Shown here: positions 26,910-36,552 of the stretch, piece after piece
How positions within the stretch are numbered: position 1 is the first letter of the stretch
How the letters are laid out: each line of letters begins with the position of its first letter
DNA from: an uncultured Clostridia bacterium
Lineage (GTDB): Bacteria; Bacillota; Clostridia; Christensenellales; Aristaeellaceae
Reading direction: 5' to 3'
Assembly: GCA_947167215.1 (NCBI GenBank)
Contig: CAMVHE010000009.1
Coordinates: forward strand, 1 to 64,000
DNA: 64,000 nt
Made by a program: the position numbers and the translations under genes
The notes under the pieces: generated by a model
Seen by the model: the letters and a program-made list of their open reading frames with translations, nothing else
Told to the model about the DNA's origin: nothing
The model's database searches: none

Positions 26910-28659
26910 ATGCCTCTACGCCTGCAAACTGGGCATTGTAAAGGGATGTATAGAATCCATTTTCCGCCATAAGGGTATCATGATTTCCCTGTTCAAGAAT
27001 TTTTCCGTCCTTCATCACCAGAATCTGGTCCGCATGATGGATGGTGGAAAGCCGGTGTGCCACAATAAAGGATGTTCTTCCGTGCATCAGCTTGCTGAAA
27101 GCCTCCTGAATCTGCACTTCCGTGCGCGTATCAATGCTGGAAGTGGCTTCATCCAGAATCAGCATGGGCGGAAGGCAAAGCATGACTCTTGTAATGCACA
27201 GAAGCTGTTTCTGTCCCTGGCTGAGACTGTCTTCATGAAGCACCGTATCCAGTTTTTCAGGCATTCTCCGGATAAACTCCCAGCTGTGGGCTTCCTTTGC
27301 TGCCCGGATGATTTCCTCATCGGTGGCATCCGGTTTTCCGAAAGCGATATTCTCCCGAACCGTTCCTTCCCGCAGCCATGTCTCCTGAAGCACCATGCCG
27401 TAGTGCCGGCGGAGGGAATGCCTCCTCACAGTGCGGATATCCTGTTCATCCACACAGATCATGCCGCGATTGACGTCATAGAATCGCATAAGCAAATTGA
27501 TAAGCGTCGTTTTTCCGCAGCCGGTAGGGCCTACAATTGCCGTGGTGCTGCCCGGAGGTGCTGTGAAATTGAAATTCTCAATGAGCTTCCTTTCCGGTAC
27601 ATACGAGAAAGCCACATCGCGAATGGCAATGCTTCCTTCCCCGTCCGACAGGTCTTCCGGCTCTTCCTGCACTTCCGGTGTTTCCTCAATCAGTTCAAAA
27701 ACCCTTGCAGCGCATGCCATCGCGTTCTGCAGTTCCGTCACCACGGAACTGATTTCGTTAAAGGGTTTCATATACTGATTGGCATAGGACAGGAGGACCG
27801 TAAGCCCGCCGACACTGAGGTGTCCTCCCAGAATCATTTTCGCTCCGATCAGCGCTACCAGCGCATAAATCACGTTATTTACTGCCCTGGTTGCAGGATT
27901 GGTCAGGGAACTGAAGAAGACGGCGCCCTGCGAATACTCCCTCAGCTTTTCATTGATCGCACGAAAACGGGCACTAACTTTTTCTTCCTGTCCGAATGCT
28001 TTCACGATTTTTTCATTACCGATCATCTCGTTGATCAGTGCAGTCTGTTTTCCCCTGGTTTCCGTCTGCTTCTGAAACATGCTGTAGGAACGGGTCGCTA
28101 TAAAGCGAGCAACCAGAAAACTGACGGGGGTCAGCAGCAGTACCATGAGTGTAATAAGGACATTCTTGCTCAGCATGAAGCCCAGCGTCACCACAATTGT
28201 GACTACTCCGGAAAAAAGCTGCGTAAAACCCAGCAGCAACCCGTCTGCCAGCTGATCCGTGTCCGCGATAACCCGCTGTACCACATCCCCGGTACTGTGC
28301 GCATCCAGATAAGACAGGGGCAGTACCTGAATCTGCCGGATGGCCCTGGAACGAATATCCTGAATAGTCTGATAGGTCAGGCGGTTATTGATAATATTCA
28401 TGAGGAAAGTCAGTGCCGAGGCCCCGATGATGAGAATCAGTATCTGCAGCAGCGTCTTTCCGACCAGGGCAAAATCCACTTCCCCTCCGGCCACAATCCC
28501 GTCAATGGCATTACCGAAGAGAATCGGCACATACAGCTGCAGAATCACTGTAACCGCGGCAATCACCACACTCGCTGCCAGCATCACCCGGTATCTGCCG
28601 ATCACCTGCAGTACCTTTTTCATGGTTTCCATGCTGGAAGCACTCTTCTGCCTGTTCAT
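26908..28659 (-). CDS. ABC exporter half, catalytic-Walker-B subunit
   Basis: 583-aa type IV ABC exporter half-transporter: six membrane helices in about 300 residues, then the ATPase with Walker A VGPTGCGKTT, Walker B ILILDEATSSID (catalytic Glu kept) and H-loop IVAHRLST. The signature is LSQGQ rather than LSGGQ. It overlaps the upstream partner by 4 bp (ATGA). With the partner it forms a heterodimer of the BmrCD/LmrCD kind, usually exporting drugs or lipids. Which substrate is unknown. Confidence 0.92.
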   Translation of the reverse strand: MNRQKSASSMETMKKVLQVIGRYRVMLAASVVIAAVTVILQLYVPILFGNAIDGIVAGGEVDFALVGKTLLQILILIIGASALTFLMNIINNRLTYQTIQDIRSRAIRQIQVLPLSYLDAHSTGDVVQRVIADTDQLADGLLLGFTQLFSGVVTIVVTLGFMLSKNVLITLMVLLLTPVSFLVARFIATRSYSMFQKQTETRGKQTALINEMIGNEKIVKAFGQEEKVSARFRAINEKLREYSQGAVFFSSLTNPATRAVNNVIYALVALIGAKMILGGHLSVGGLTVLLSYANQYMKPFNEISSVVTELQNAMACAARVFELIEETPEVQEEPEDLSDGEGSIAIRDVAFSYVPERKLIENFNFTAPPGSTTAIVGPTGCGKTTLINLLMRFYDVNRGMICVDEQDIRTVRRHSLRRHYGMVLQETWLREGTVRENIAFGKPDATDEEIIRAAKEAHSWEFIRRMPEKLDTVLHEDSLSQGQKQLLCITRVMLCLPPMLILDEATSSIDTRTEVQIQEAFSKLMHGRTSFIVAHRLSTIHHADQILVMKDGKILEQGNHDTLMAENGFYTSLYNAQFAGVEA

Positions 28660-30398
28660 TGTTCCGCCCCCTTCCTTCCAGGCCGCTCATCCGGAAACTG
28701 AGAGTAATATATCTCCTGATAGGTTTCACAGCCGGCCATGAGCTCCTCATGGGTTCCCCGGCCCACCAGCTGCCCGTCGTCCAGGACCAGGATCATGTCG
28801 GCATTCCGAACGCTGGAGGTTCTCTGGGAAACGATAAAGACCGTGGTACTTCCCTCCATGGCATGAAGCGCTCTCCGCAGCCGCAGGTCCGTGGCAAAAT
28901 CCAGCGCGCTGGCAGAGTCATCCAGAATAAGAATCTCCGGCTTTTTGACCAGTGCTCTGGCGATAGACAGACGCTGCCGCTGTCCTCCGGACAGATTGCG
29001 TCCATTCTGTTCAATCATGGCATCCAGTCCGCCTTCCTTACCGGCAACAACTTCGGCCGCCTGGGCATTCTCAACGGCTTCCATGATCTCCGTATCCGTA
29101 GCGTTTTCATTTCCCCATCTCAGGTTATCCCGAATGGTTCCCTCAAACAGCACCGCTTTCTGGGGCACCATACCGATATGGGAAATCAGGGCGCCTTCTG
29201 CATATTCCCGGACGTCTCTGCCCGCTATCCGGACAGTTCCCTCCGTAGCATCATAAAGGCGGGGAATGAGATTCACCAGCGTAGACTTGCCGCAGCCCGT
29301 GCCCCCGATGATTCCCACCGTCATGCCTTTGCGTACGGTAAAGTCAATATCCGAAATCGCTGCATCCCCCGAGCCGGCATAGGAAAAGGAAACATGATCA
29401 AACTGAACAGCCTCCTCCCCCAAGCATTCCAGCTTCTGCTTTCCATACTGCATTCCCGGTACGACATCCATCATTCCTGCAATCCGGTCTGCGCATGCAA
29501 GGGATTTGTTGATGGTAATGATCAGACTTGCCAGTTTGATCAGTTCAACAATAATCTGGGCCATGTAGTTATACAGTGCAACAACGTCTCCCTGCTGCAG
29601 GGATCCGAGATTCACATGGATTGCTCCCTGGCGAATCAGAAAAATGGTGGCCAGATTGATCAGCAGATAGGTGGCAGGATTCATAAGCGCCGAGAGCTTT
29701 CCAACCTTTTCATTCATACGGGTCAGTGCTGCGTTCCGGGCATCAAACTCTTCCACTTCCCGGTCTTCATTGCAAAAAGCCCGGATAACGCGCACTCCGG
29801 TCAGATTCTCCCGGGTGATGCCCAAAAGGCGGTCCAGCATCGCCTGCGCTTTGGCATACATCGGAATGCTTGCCAGCATGATGCCAAAGACCACAACTGC
29901 CAGCACCGGGATGGCCACTGCAAAAATCAATGCCAGTTTTGCATCAATGGTAAAAGCCATAATCATGGCCCCAAAGACAATGAAAGGGCTGCGAAGAAGC
30001 AGACGCAGTGCCAGGTTGATTCCGTTCTGAACCTGATTCACATCGCTGGTCATCCGGGTAATCAGTGTATCCGTTCCAAGGGTATCCAGCTCTGTATACG
30101 TAAGGCTCTGAATATGATCAAACAGCGCCTGCCGCAGGTCTGTGGCAAAGCCCACACTTGCTTTTGCAGCAAACCACTGGGCAGTAAAGGAAAAAGCCAT
30201 GCCCAGTACCGCCAGCAGAACAAGCAGAGCAAAGCTTCCTGTAATCACTCCGCCATTCTGTTCCCGGATTCCGCGATTGATGATTGCAGCAACCACCAGG
30301 GGAACCAGCAGATCCATGAAAGCCTCCAGCATCTTGAAGCTTGGCGCCAGAATGCTTTCCATCCGATAGGTCTTCAGAAATTTCAGCAGTCTTTTCAA
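28656..30398 (-). CDS. ABC exporter half with degenerate ATP site
   Basis: 580-aa partner of the downstream exporter half. It has six helices, Walker A IGGTGCGKSTL and a canonical LSGGQRQ signature, but Walker B reads ILILDDSASALD (Asp in place of the catalytic Glu) and the H-loop is VSQRTSS (Gln in place of His). This is the signature of the degenerate nucleotide site of heterodimeric exporters. The start is inferred as TTG with GGAGG ten bases upstream, because no ATG is well placed. Divergently transcribed from a LysR regulator. Confidence 0.9.
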   Translation of the reverse strand: MKRLLKFLKTYRMESILAPSFKMLEAFMDLLVPLVVAAIINRGIREQNGGVITGSFALLVLLAVLGMAFSFTAQWFAAKASVGFATDLRQALFDHIQSLTYTELDTLGTDTLITRMTSDVNQVQNGINLALRLLLRSPFIVFGAMIMAFTIDAKLALIFAVAIPVLAVVVFGIMLASIPMYAKAQAMLDRLLGITRENLTGVRVIRAFCNEDREVEEFDARNAALTRMNEKVGKLSALMNPATYLLINLATIFLIRQGAIHVNLGSLQQGDVVALYNYMAQIIVELIKLASLIITINKSLACADRIAGMMDVVPGMQYGKQKLECLGEEAVQFDHVSFSYAGSGDAAISDIDFTVRKGMTVGIIGGTGCGKSTLVNLIPRLYDATEGTVRIAGRDVREYAEGALISHIGMVPQKAVLFEGTIRDNLRWGNENATDTEIMEAVENAQAAEVVAGKEGGLDAMIEQNGRNLSGGQRQRLSIARALVKKPEILILDDSASALDFATDLRLRRALHAMEGSTTVFIVSQRTSSVRNADMILVLDDGQLVGRGTHEELMAGCETYQEIYYSQFPDERPGRKGAEQ

Positions 30399-30456
30399 AA
30401 TCAATAATCCTCCGTCTTGCTTCGTTTTCAGACAATGCTTATAATACACCCTGAAC

Positions 30457-30479
30457 AAACATACGATGTATATATGTTT
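30457..30479. promoter_or_regulatory. Inverted repeat in the ABC-exporter/LysR intergenic region
   Basis: AAACATA-N9-TATGTTT lies between the divergent genes, upstream of a TATTAT-like -10 for the exporter genes. Position and T-rich symmetrical form suit a LysR operator; the assignment is inferred. Confidence 0.5.
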
Positions 30480-30519
30480 TATGTACTTCTATATTATTTT
30501 TATATAGAGTGAGGTTTTT

Positions 30520-31371
30520 ATGACCCTGGATCAATTGCGTTACTTTGTCACGGTGGTCGAAGAAGGAACCATCTCCGGCGCGGCCAGGCGCCTTCATCTG
30601 TCTCAGCCTCCCCTGTCCCTGCAGATTCGCAATCTGGAGGCCGAAACCGGCAGCCGCCTCTTCGAGCGAGGTGCCAGACAGATACGTCTGACCGAAGCAG
30701 GTTCCCTTCTTTATGCTCATGCCGCCCGCATCCTGGAGATGACGGAGAGTGCCGAAATGGATATGCAGTCCTTCCGAGCAGGCACGCAGCAGTCGCTGCA
30801 TCTTGGTGTCATCTCATCCGGAACCTGCCCCGAATTCATGGATGGTGTTCGCAGATTTCATTCTTTGCACCCGGAGGTTGCTTTTCATATTTACGACGAC
30901 AACACCTATGCCCTGCTGACCGCCCTCGACAGGCAGAAGATTGAGCTCGCCGTAATCCGCACTCCATTCCTTGAACGCGGTCTTCAGATTGTTCCGCTTC
31001 GCAGCGACCCCATGGTAGCTGCAGGCAGGAAGGAAATGCTTCCAGTCTCTCCGCTGACACTTTCTTTTCTTGCAGAAAAACCGCTTATCATCTACCGCCG
31101 CTGGGAAAAAATTCTGCGGGAATGTTTCGCCCGGGAAAAACTGACGCCCTCCATTCTCTGCATCAATGACGACGCCCGCACCAGCCTTCAATGGGCAATG
31201 ACCGGAATCGGGCTAGCCCTTGTTCCTGCTTCCATATGTGACGTCGTCACCGATCTTTCTTATGCTCCCATTGCTACAGAAAACCTGATCAGCCAGATCT
31301 GTCTCGTCCGCAGAACCGATCGTCCCCTTTCTCCCGGGGCAGAAGCCTTCTTCTCCCTTTTTGCTTCATAA
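30520..31371 (+). CDS. LysR-family transcriptional regulator
   Basis: 283 aa. The N-terminal winged helix-turn-helix is classical (MTLDQLRYFVTVVEEGTISGAA..., LHLSQPPLSLQIRNLE), followed by a substrate-binding-type effector domain from about residue 90 (LHLGVISSGTCPEFMDGV). It is divergent from the heterodimeric exporter with 121 bp between, so it most likely controls that exporter and itself; the inducer is unknown. GAGTGAGG precedes the ATG. Confidence 0.92.
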   Translation: MTLDQLRYFVTVVEEGTISGAARRLHLSQPPLSLQIRNLEAETGSRLFERGARQIRLTEAGSLLYAHAARILEMTESAEMDMQSFRAGTQQSLHLGVISSGTCPEFMDGVRRFHSLHPEVAFHIYDDNTYALLTALDRQKIELAVIRTPFLERGLQIVPLRSDPMVAAGRKEMLPVSPLTLSFLAEKPLIIYRRWEKILRECFAREKLTPSILCINDDARTSLQWAMTGIGLALVPASICDVVTDLSYAPIATENLISQICLVRRTDRPLSPGAEAFFSLFAS

Positions 31372-31385
31372 AGGAGGGGTGTCCC

Positions 31386-31979
31386 TTGCCTTTTTTCCTC
31401 ATCATTCTCTATCTGCTCCTTTCTCCTGCCGCCCGCCTTTTTCCCTGTCCGGATATTCTGCTCTTCCTCTTCCATTCTGTCTTCCTGTTTTTGCTGTTGC
31501 AGCATCTGCGTCCCTTCCTCCGCCGTCCTGTCCCCCCTTCCCGCCGGTTCCTCCTTGTTTCCCTTCTCCTTCTGACTTCCCCACTCTGGGACGGCCTTAC
31601 AACAGCCTCCCTGCTGCCCGTTCTCCATATGTTCTGCGCCGGTGTCCTTGAAGAAGCTATATTCCGCGGAATCCTGTTCTCCTCGCTTCCTCCCCGTCAG
31701 GCACCATCTGTTTCCTCCCTGATCTTCGCCGTCTGTCATCTGATGAACCTTTTCTCTCAGCCCCCTCTTCCAGTTCTCTGTCAGGCCCTTCTGGCCTTCC
31801 TCTTTGGTCTTCTTTTCTGCCGTCTTCTGCAGGAAACCCGTTCCCTGGTCTCCTGCATGCTCTTTCATGGAGTTTATAACGGCTTCTGCCTCTTTTCCCT
31901 TCATTCCACCCCCTCTCTGCCTGTTCTTGCAGCTGTCATTCTTCTGCTTCTGTTCTGTGTTGTTCCCCACCGTTCCTGA
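31386..31979 (+). CDS. CPBP-family intramembrane metalloprotease
   Basis: 197 aa, mostly hydrophobic helices. The CPBP/CAAX-protease motifs are present: EEAIFRG (glutamates of motif 1, near residue 90), FAVCHLMN (motif 2 His) and CMLFHGVYNGF (motif 3). Probably cleaves or processes membrane peptides; in bacteria often linked to bacteriocin immunity. The start is a TTG eight bases behind GGAGGGG, 14 bp after the LysR stop, so it is likely cotranscribed with it. The T/C-rich plus strand reflects its hydrophobic residues. Confidence 0.85.
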   Translation: MPFFLIILYLLLSPAARLFPCPDILLFLFHSVFLFLLLQHLRPFLRRPVPPSRRFLLVSLLLLTSPLWDGLTTASLLPVLHMFCAGVLEEAIFRGILFSSLPPRQAPSVSSLIFAVCHLMNLFSQPPLPVLCQALLAFLFGLLFCRLLQETRSLVSCMLFHGVYNGFCLFSLHSTPSLPVLAAVILLLLFCVVPHRS

Positions 31980-32317
31980 ATTCCGTTTTCCATCCTGTTT
32001 TGTGGCTACGGATTTCAGAAAGTATCCTTTTCCTGCAGAATGTGTGTACTCCATCCGGCTTTTAAAGACATTTTTTCCATTTTTCTTTTCCTGCTTATCA
32101 TTCCAGATTTTATACCTTATGTTCTTTTATTTCATACAAAGCGGATATGATCAGAGCTTTTATAGCATGCTCCCATCAGTTTCTGATGGTTCAGAATTGC
32201 ACTTTTCTATTTACAATTCTGTCTATTTTGTTTAAAATATCCGTTGCTTTCCATTCTGTGCATCGGTATATTTCGGGGAGATTCCCGTAATATAAATATT
32301 TCGTCTGGAGGAACGCT
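31980..32317. other. Intergenic region before the third GH3
   Basis: 338 AT-rich bp. A short hairpin (CCATCAG/CTGATGG, 32173-32189) and a promoter for the GH3 gene are the only signals seen. Confidence 0.5.
32210..32238 (+). promoter_or_regulatory. Candidate promoter of the third GH3
   Basis: TTTACA (32210-32215), 17-bp spacer, TAAAAT (32233-32238). It leaves an 80-nt leader before the ATG. Confidence 0.5.
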
Positions 32318-35317
32318 ATGCAATCCATCCTTACCAGCTTGCTGGGCCCGATATTCTACAATATGGGCGTCAGTGAAGCAGACTTTGCCTCTTATCTCTC
32401 CTCTTGCATGGGCTATGTGTACGCCATTCTGATCGTACTGGTCCTGCTGATCGTTGCCCTGATTGCCGCCCGTCGTGTCAAGAAAGGCAAGAAAGCTTTT
32501 GTCAGGCTGACCGCAGTGGCAGCCGCTCTTTGCGCTATTGCCGTCATCGTCAATATGCTCTGCTTCGGGCCGCTCAAGTCCAACATCTCCGCAATCCTGA
32601 ACGGATCCGAGATCAAACTGACGGATGAAACCATTGCAGCCAGCAAGGATGTCATCCAGAAAGTCGGCGAAGAAGGCCTTGTGCTCGTGAAAAACAACGG
32701 ACTTCTCCCTCTTTCCAATGTTTCCAAACTGAACGTCTTCGGCTGGGGATCCACCAATCCTATCCTTGGTGGAACCGGTTCCGGTTCTTCGGACGGCTCC
32801 AGTGCAGCAGGCATCCTTTCCTCTCTTTCGTCAGCAGGCTTCTCCACCAATGAAAGTCTGACCAAAATCTACAAGGATTATCGTGCTGACCGTCCTTCCG
32901 TAGCTATGTATTCTCAGGACTGGACGCTGCCCGAACCTACCGTGGATGTATACACGGATGAAGTTATGAGCAACGCCAAGTCCTTCTCCGACGTCGCCGT
33001 GATCGTCATCTCCCGCAGCGGCGGTGAAGGTGCAGATCTGCCCACCGACATGAATGCCGTCATCCATGGCACCTACAATGTGGCCTCCAAGGTTTCCGTT
33101 GCCCCCGACAAGTACGGATACTACAACGGTACCTACCAGAACAATGGCGATTATGACGACTTCGAGCCCGGCGAACATTATCTTGAGCTCTCCGTGACCG
33201 AAGAAAAGATGGTCGAAAAGGTCTGCTCCGAATTCGACAAGGTCATCGTGGTCATCAACGCCAACAACGCCATGGAACTGTCCTGGGTAGACAACTACAG
33301 CCAGATCGGTGCTGTCATTCTGGCTCCCGGCGCCGGCAATACCGGTCTCAATGCACTCGGCGAAATCATTGCCGGCAAAGTCAATCCCTCCGGACGTACG
33401 GTGGATACCTTTGTCAAGGATCTGACCCGTACGCCCACCTGGAACAACTTCGGCAACTTCTCCTACACCAATGTGGAAGACCTCAAGAACACCATCGTTG
33501 CCAACGACAGTGCTGCAGAAGGCGGACTGTCCTTCGTCAACTATGTAGAAGGCATCTATGTCGGCTACCGCTTCTATGAGACTGCCGCAGAAGAAGGACT
33601 TATCAACTTTGAAGATGAGGTCCAGTATCCCTTCGGCTACGGCCTCAGCTACACCACATTCACTCAGGAACTCAAGAACTTCGCCTTTGACGGTTCCAAG
33701 GTCACCTTTGATGTCACCGTCACCAATACCGGTTCCGTGGCCGGCAAGGATGTGGTTGAAGTATACTTCACACCGCCTTATACCAACGGCGGCATTGAAA
33801 AGGCAAGCGTCAACCTGATCGATTTTGCCAAGACCTCTCTCCTCGATGCAGGCGCCTCCGAGACCATCTCTTTCAGCATCAATGCCGAAGATATGGCTTC
33901 CTATGACAGCACCGGCATCAAGGTTGCCGGCGGCGGTTATATCCTCGAGGCCGGTGACTATGTGATCTCCCTCCGTTCTGACAGCCATACGGTTCTTGCC
34001 TCTGAAAGCTTCAACGTCGGCAGTGACATCGACTACGCTTCCGGCCGGAGCTCTGACAAGACTGCTGCTACCAACCAGTTTGAAGAATATTCCCGCGGCA
34101 ACTTTGAGCAGCTCTCCCGTGCAGACGGATTCGCCAACTATGAGACCGCTACTGCTGCCCCTGCTGCCAGCGCTTACGAAATGGAAGCTGCTGTTCGTGC
34201 AGAACTTGAAAAGATTATCTTCGGTCTTTATGATCCCACCCTCTATGACAACGCCAGCGATACCATGCCCACGCTGGGAGCAAAGAACAATCTGAAGCTT
34301 GCTGACCTGACCGGCAAGCCCTATGATGATGCCAACTGGGAGAAGCTGCTTGACCAGCTCAGCTTCGAAGACATGGCAACCCTGATCAACAATGGCGGCT
34401 GGCGCACTGCAGCCATCGAATCCGTCGGAAAGATTGCCACTTCCGACTGCGACGGTCCTGCAGGACTTTCCAACTTTGTCACCGGTGCTTACGGCACGGC
34501 TTATCCTGCCGAGGTCCTGATGGCTCAGACCTGGAATACCAATCTCATTTATGAGATGGCCGTATGTATGGGTCAGGAATACAAGGAAGCCAACAACTAT
34601 GGTTGGTATGGTCCTGCCATGAATACTCACCGCAACGCTTTCGCAGGCCGGAATTTCGAGTACTACTCTGAAGACGGTGTGCTGGCCGGAAAGATGGCTG
34701 CTGCCGAGGTTAATGGCGGTGCTTCCAAGGGGCTCTATCCCTACATCAAGCACTTTGCTCTGAATGACCAGGAAGGCGGACGCTGCAGCTTCCTCCTCAC
34801 CTTTGCGGATGAGCAGGCCATCCGTGAAATCTATCTGAAGCCGTTTGAAATGGCCGTCAAGAATTACCAGTATCCGCAGATGGCAGCAATGAGTGCCTTC
34901 AACTTCATCGGCACCAAGCCCTGCTGCGTCAACAGCAACCTGCTCGAATCCGTTCTGCGCAACGAATGGGGATTTGTGGGCATGGTGGAAACCGACTATG
35001 ACGGTTCTTACGGCTACATGATCTCCGACAACATCGTCCGCAATGGCGGCGACCTGATGCTTGGTTTTGCAATGGCTGCTTCGAACCAGTTCACCGATAA
35101 CAGCGCAACTGCCACCCAGGCAATGCGCCGTGCATCCAAGAACATCCTTTATACCATCGGCAATTCCGGCTACTACACCAATGTCAGCGACAGCAAGACC
35201 GAAGACAAGATGGTCACACTGTTCCGCAATGTGGATATCGGCGTCGGCGCTGGCGTCGTGGTTCTCGAAGCCCTGGCGATCTTCATGCTTCTCAAAAAGA
35301 AGAAGAAAGCTGCCTGA
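32318..35317 (+). CDS. GH3 glycosidase, inverted domain order, multi-helix membrane anchor
   Basis: Third family-3 glycosidase, 999 aa. Two N-terminal helices (about residues 30-50 and 63-86) lead into the GH3 C-terminal-type domain (ISRSGGEGADLPTDM, VIVVINANNAMELSWV, PFGYGLSYTTF), a fibronectin-III-like domain (VTFDVTVTNTGSVAGKDVVE) and the barrel (SDCDGPAGLSNFVTG, AGRNFEYYSEDGV, KHFALNDQE, GMVETDYDGS). The likely nucleophile is Asp893. One C-terminal helix ends KKKKKAA, facing inside. GGAGG seven bases upstream fixes the ATG. It is a paralogue of the other two GH3 genes with the same inverted layout. Confidence 0.91.
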   Translation: MQSILTSLLGPIFYNMGVSEADFASYLSSCMGYVYAILIVLVLLIVALIAARRVKKGKKAFVRLTAVAAALCAIAVIVNMLCFGPLKSNISAILNGSEIKLTDETIAASKDVIQKVGEEGLVLVKNNGLLPLSNVSKLNVFGWGSTNPILGGTGSGSSDGSSAAGILSSLSSAGFSTNESLTKIYKDYRADRPSVAMYSQDWTLPEPTVDVYTDEVMSNAKSFSDVAVIVISRSGGEGADLPTDMNAVIHGTYNVASKVSVAPDKYGYYNGTYQNNGDYDDFEPGEHYLELSVTEEKMVEKVCSEFDKVIVVINANNAMELSWVDNYSQIGAVILAPGAGNTGLNALGEIIAGKVNPSGRTVDTFVKDLTRTPTWNNFGNFSYTNVEDLKNTIVANDSAAEGGLSFVNYVEGIYVGYRFYETAAEEGLINFEDEVQYPFGYGLSYTTFTQELKNFAFDGSKVTFDVTVTNTGSVAGKDVVEVYFTPPYTNGGIEKASVNLIDFAKTSLLDAGASETISFSINAEDMASYDSTGIKVAGGGYILEAGDYVISLRSDSHTVLASESFNVGSDIDYASGRSSDKTAATNQFEEYSRGNFEQLSRADGFANYETATAAPAASAYEMEAAVRAELEKIIFGLYDPTLYDNASDTMPTLGAKNNLKLADLTGKPYDDANWEKLLDQLSFEDMATLINNGGWRTAAIESVGKIATSDCDGPAGLSNFVTGAYGTAYPAEVLMAQTWNTNLIYEMAVCMGQEYKEANNYGWYGPAMNTHRNAFAGRNFEYYSEDGVLAGKMAAAEVNGGASKGLYPYIKHFALNDQEGGRCSFLLTFADEQAIREIYLKPFEMAVKNYQYPQMAAMSAFNFIGTKPCCVNSNLLESVLRNEWGFVGMVETDYDGSYGYMISDNIVRNGGDLMLGFAMAASNQFTDNSATATQAMRRASKNILYTIGNSGYYTNVSDSKTEDKMVTLFRNVDIGVGAGVVVLEALAIFMLLKKKKKAA

Positions 35318-35328
35318 TTTTACTTCTT

Positions 35329-35359
35329 ACACGCCGGTTCTTTCCGGCGTGTTTTCTTT
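35329..35359 (+). terminator. Terminator of the third GH3
   Basis: ACACGCCGG/CCGGCGTGT stem with a six-base loop, followed by TTTTCTTTT. Confidence 0.9.
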
Positions 35360-35396
35360 TCCCATGGATTCCCGATTTTTCCGGTGTTTCGCCCCC

Positions 35397-35424
35397 TTGA
35401 CGAATCTCCGGAAAAAGGTATAAT
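35397..35424 (+). promoter_or_regulatory. Promoter of rubrerythrin
   Basis: TTGACG (35397-35402), 16-bp spacer, TATAAT (35419-35424). Confidence 0.8.
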
Positions 35425-35455
35425 GCCTTTACACATCAAAAGGAGGATCAACATC

Positions 35456-35995
35456 ATGTCCAATCCCTATACCGGTACCCAAACCGAGAAAAACCTGCAG
35501 GCGGCCTTTGCCGGCGAATCCCAGGCCCGAAACAAATATACCTATTTCGCTTCCAAGGCAAAGAAAGAGGGCTTTGAACAGATCTCTGCACTTTTCCTGA
35601 AGACTGCGGACAATGAGAAAGAACATGCCAAGATGTGGTTCAAGGAGCTGGGCGGCATCGGCACAACTGCCGAGAACCTGGCTGCAGCCGCTGACGGCGA
35701 AAACTATGAATGGACCGACATGTACGAGGATTTTGCCAAAACTGCCGAGGCAGAAGGGTTCACTGACCTGGCAGCCAAGTTCCGTATGGTCGGTGCTATT
35801 GAAAAGCATCATGAAGAACGTTACCGTGCACTGCTCCATAATGTGGAAATGCAGGAAGTCTTCAAAAAGAGCGAAGTTAAAATCTGGGAATGCCGCAACT
35901 GCGGACACATTGTCGTCGGCACGGAAGCTCCGGAACGCTGCCCGGTCTGCAATCATCCCCAGTCCTATTTTGAAGTCAACGCTGAAAACTATTAA
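35456..35995 (+). CDS. rbr: Rubrerythrin
   Basis: Non-haem diiron peroxidase that removes hydrogen peroxide in anaerobes. 179 aa: an N-terminal four-helix bundle with paired iron ligands ([35 protein letters not shown]) and a C-terminal rubredoxin domain with CRNCG and CPVCNHP binding one iron. AGGAGG ahead of the ATG. Strong promoter and terminator indicate an abundant single-gene transcript. Confidence 0.96.
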   Translation: MSNPYTGTQTEKNLQAAFAGESQARNKYTYFASKAKKEGFEQISALFLKTADNEKEHAKMWFKELGGIGTTAENLAAAADGENYEWTDMYEDFAKTAEAEGFTDLAAKFRMVGAIEKHHEERYRALLHNVEMQEVFKKSEVKIWECRNCGHIVVGTEAPERCPVCNHPQSYFEVNAENY

Positions 35996-36001
35996 TACTG
36001 C

Positions 36002-36025
36002 ACCAGCCCTCCGGGCTGGTTTTTT
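36002..36025 (+). terminator. Terminator of rubrerythrin
   Basis: ACCAGCCC/GGGCTGGT stem with a three-base loop and six T. It touches the ribosome site of the GNAT gene. Confidence 0.85.
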
Positions 36026-36036
36026 AGGAGGCCTGC

Positions 36037-36552
36037 ATGTACCAGATACGTTCCGCATGTGCTCAGGACGTTCCCTCCATGGTATCCCTGATTCTTCGCG
36101 TCCAGAGCCTGCTCCCGGATCCCAGCATCTTTTTTGTGGATGAAGGGCTCCCCCATTTTATCGAAGAACACTACAGAACATCCTACGTGGCAGCCACAAG
36201 CAGCGGGGAACTGGCCGGGCTTCTTATCGTCGTTATTCCGACCCCTGAGGAAAACCTGGGGCTTGATATTTCCCTTCCTCCGGAAGACCTGCCTCATGTT
36301 CTGCATATGGACACCTGTGTGGTGGCCCCTGAACACAGAGGCCATCATCTGGAGCAGCGTCTTCTGGATCATGCCGAAAAGCATATCGATACCTCCCGCT
36401 TCCATATCCTCCTATGTACCGTCTCTCCGAATAATCCGGCAAGTCTTCATTCCGTTGAGAAAACCGGCTACCGTATTGCCTCCCGAACCATCAAATATGG
36501 TGGTCTTGACCGTTACATCCTGATCCGTAATCTTCAGAAGACAGACAGATAA
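36037..36552 (+). CDS. GNAT-family N-acetyltransferase
   Basis: 171-aa acetyl-CoA-dependent acetyltransferase fold. The N-terminus YQIRSACAQDVPSMVSLI is the usual first strand and helix; the acetyl-CoA loop is VVAPEHRGHHLEQRLL; LLCTVSPNNPASLHSVEKTGYRIASRT gives the last conserved segment. The substrate cannot be told. GGAGG precedes the ATG, immediately after the rubrerythrin terminator, so it depends on read-through or an internal promoter. Confidence 0.82.
   Translation: MYQIRSACAQDVPSMVSLILRVQSLLPDPSIFFVDEGLPHFIEEHYRTSYVAATSSGELAGLLIVVIPTPEENLGLDISLPPEDLPHVLHMDTCVVAPEHRGHHLEQRLLDHAEKHIDTSRFHILLCTVSPNNPASLHSVEKTGYRIASRTIKYGGLDRYILIRNLQKTDR

Noticed and set aside
26887..30407. Long plus-strand frames opposite the ABC exporter
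   Set aside because: Both exporter genes have full Walker and signature motifs on the minus strand; the frames on the other strand are composition artefacts.
32831..34753. 640-codon minus-strand frame
   Set aside because: Opposite the third GH3; Val/Gly/Asp-rich complement of glycosidase codons.
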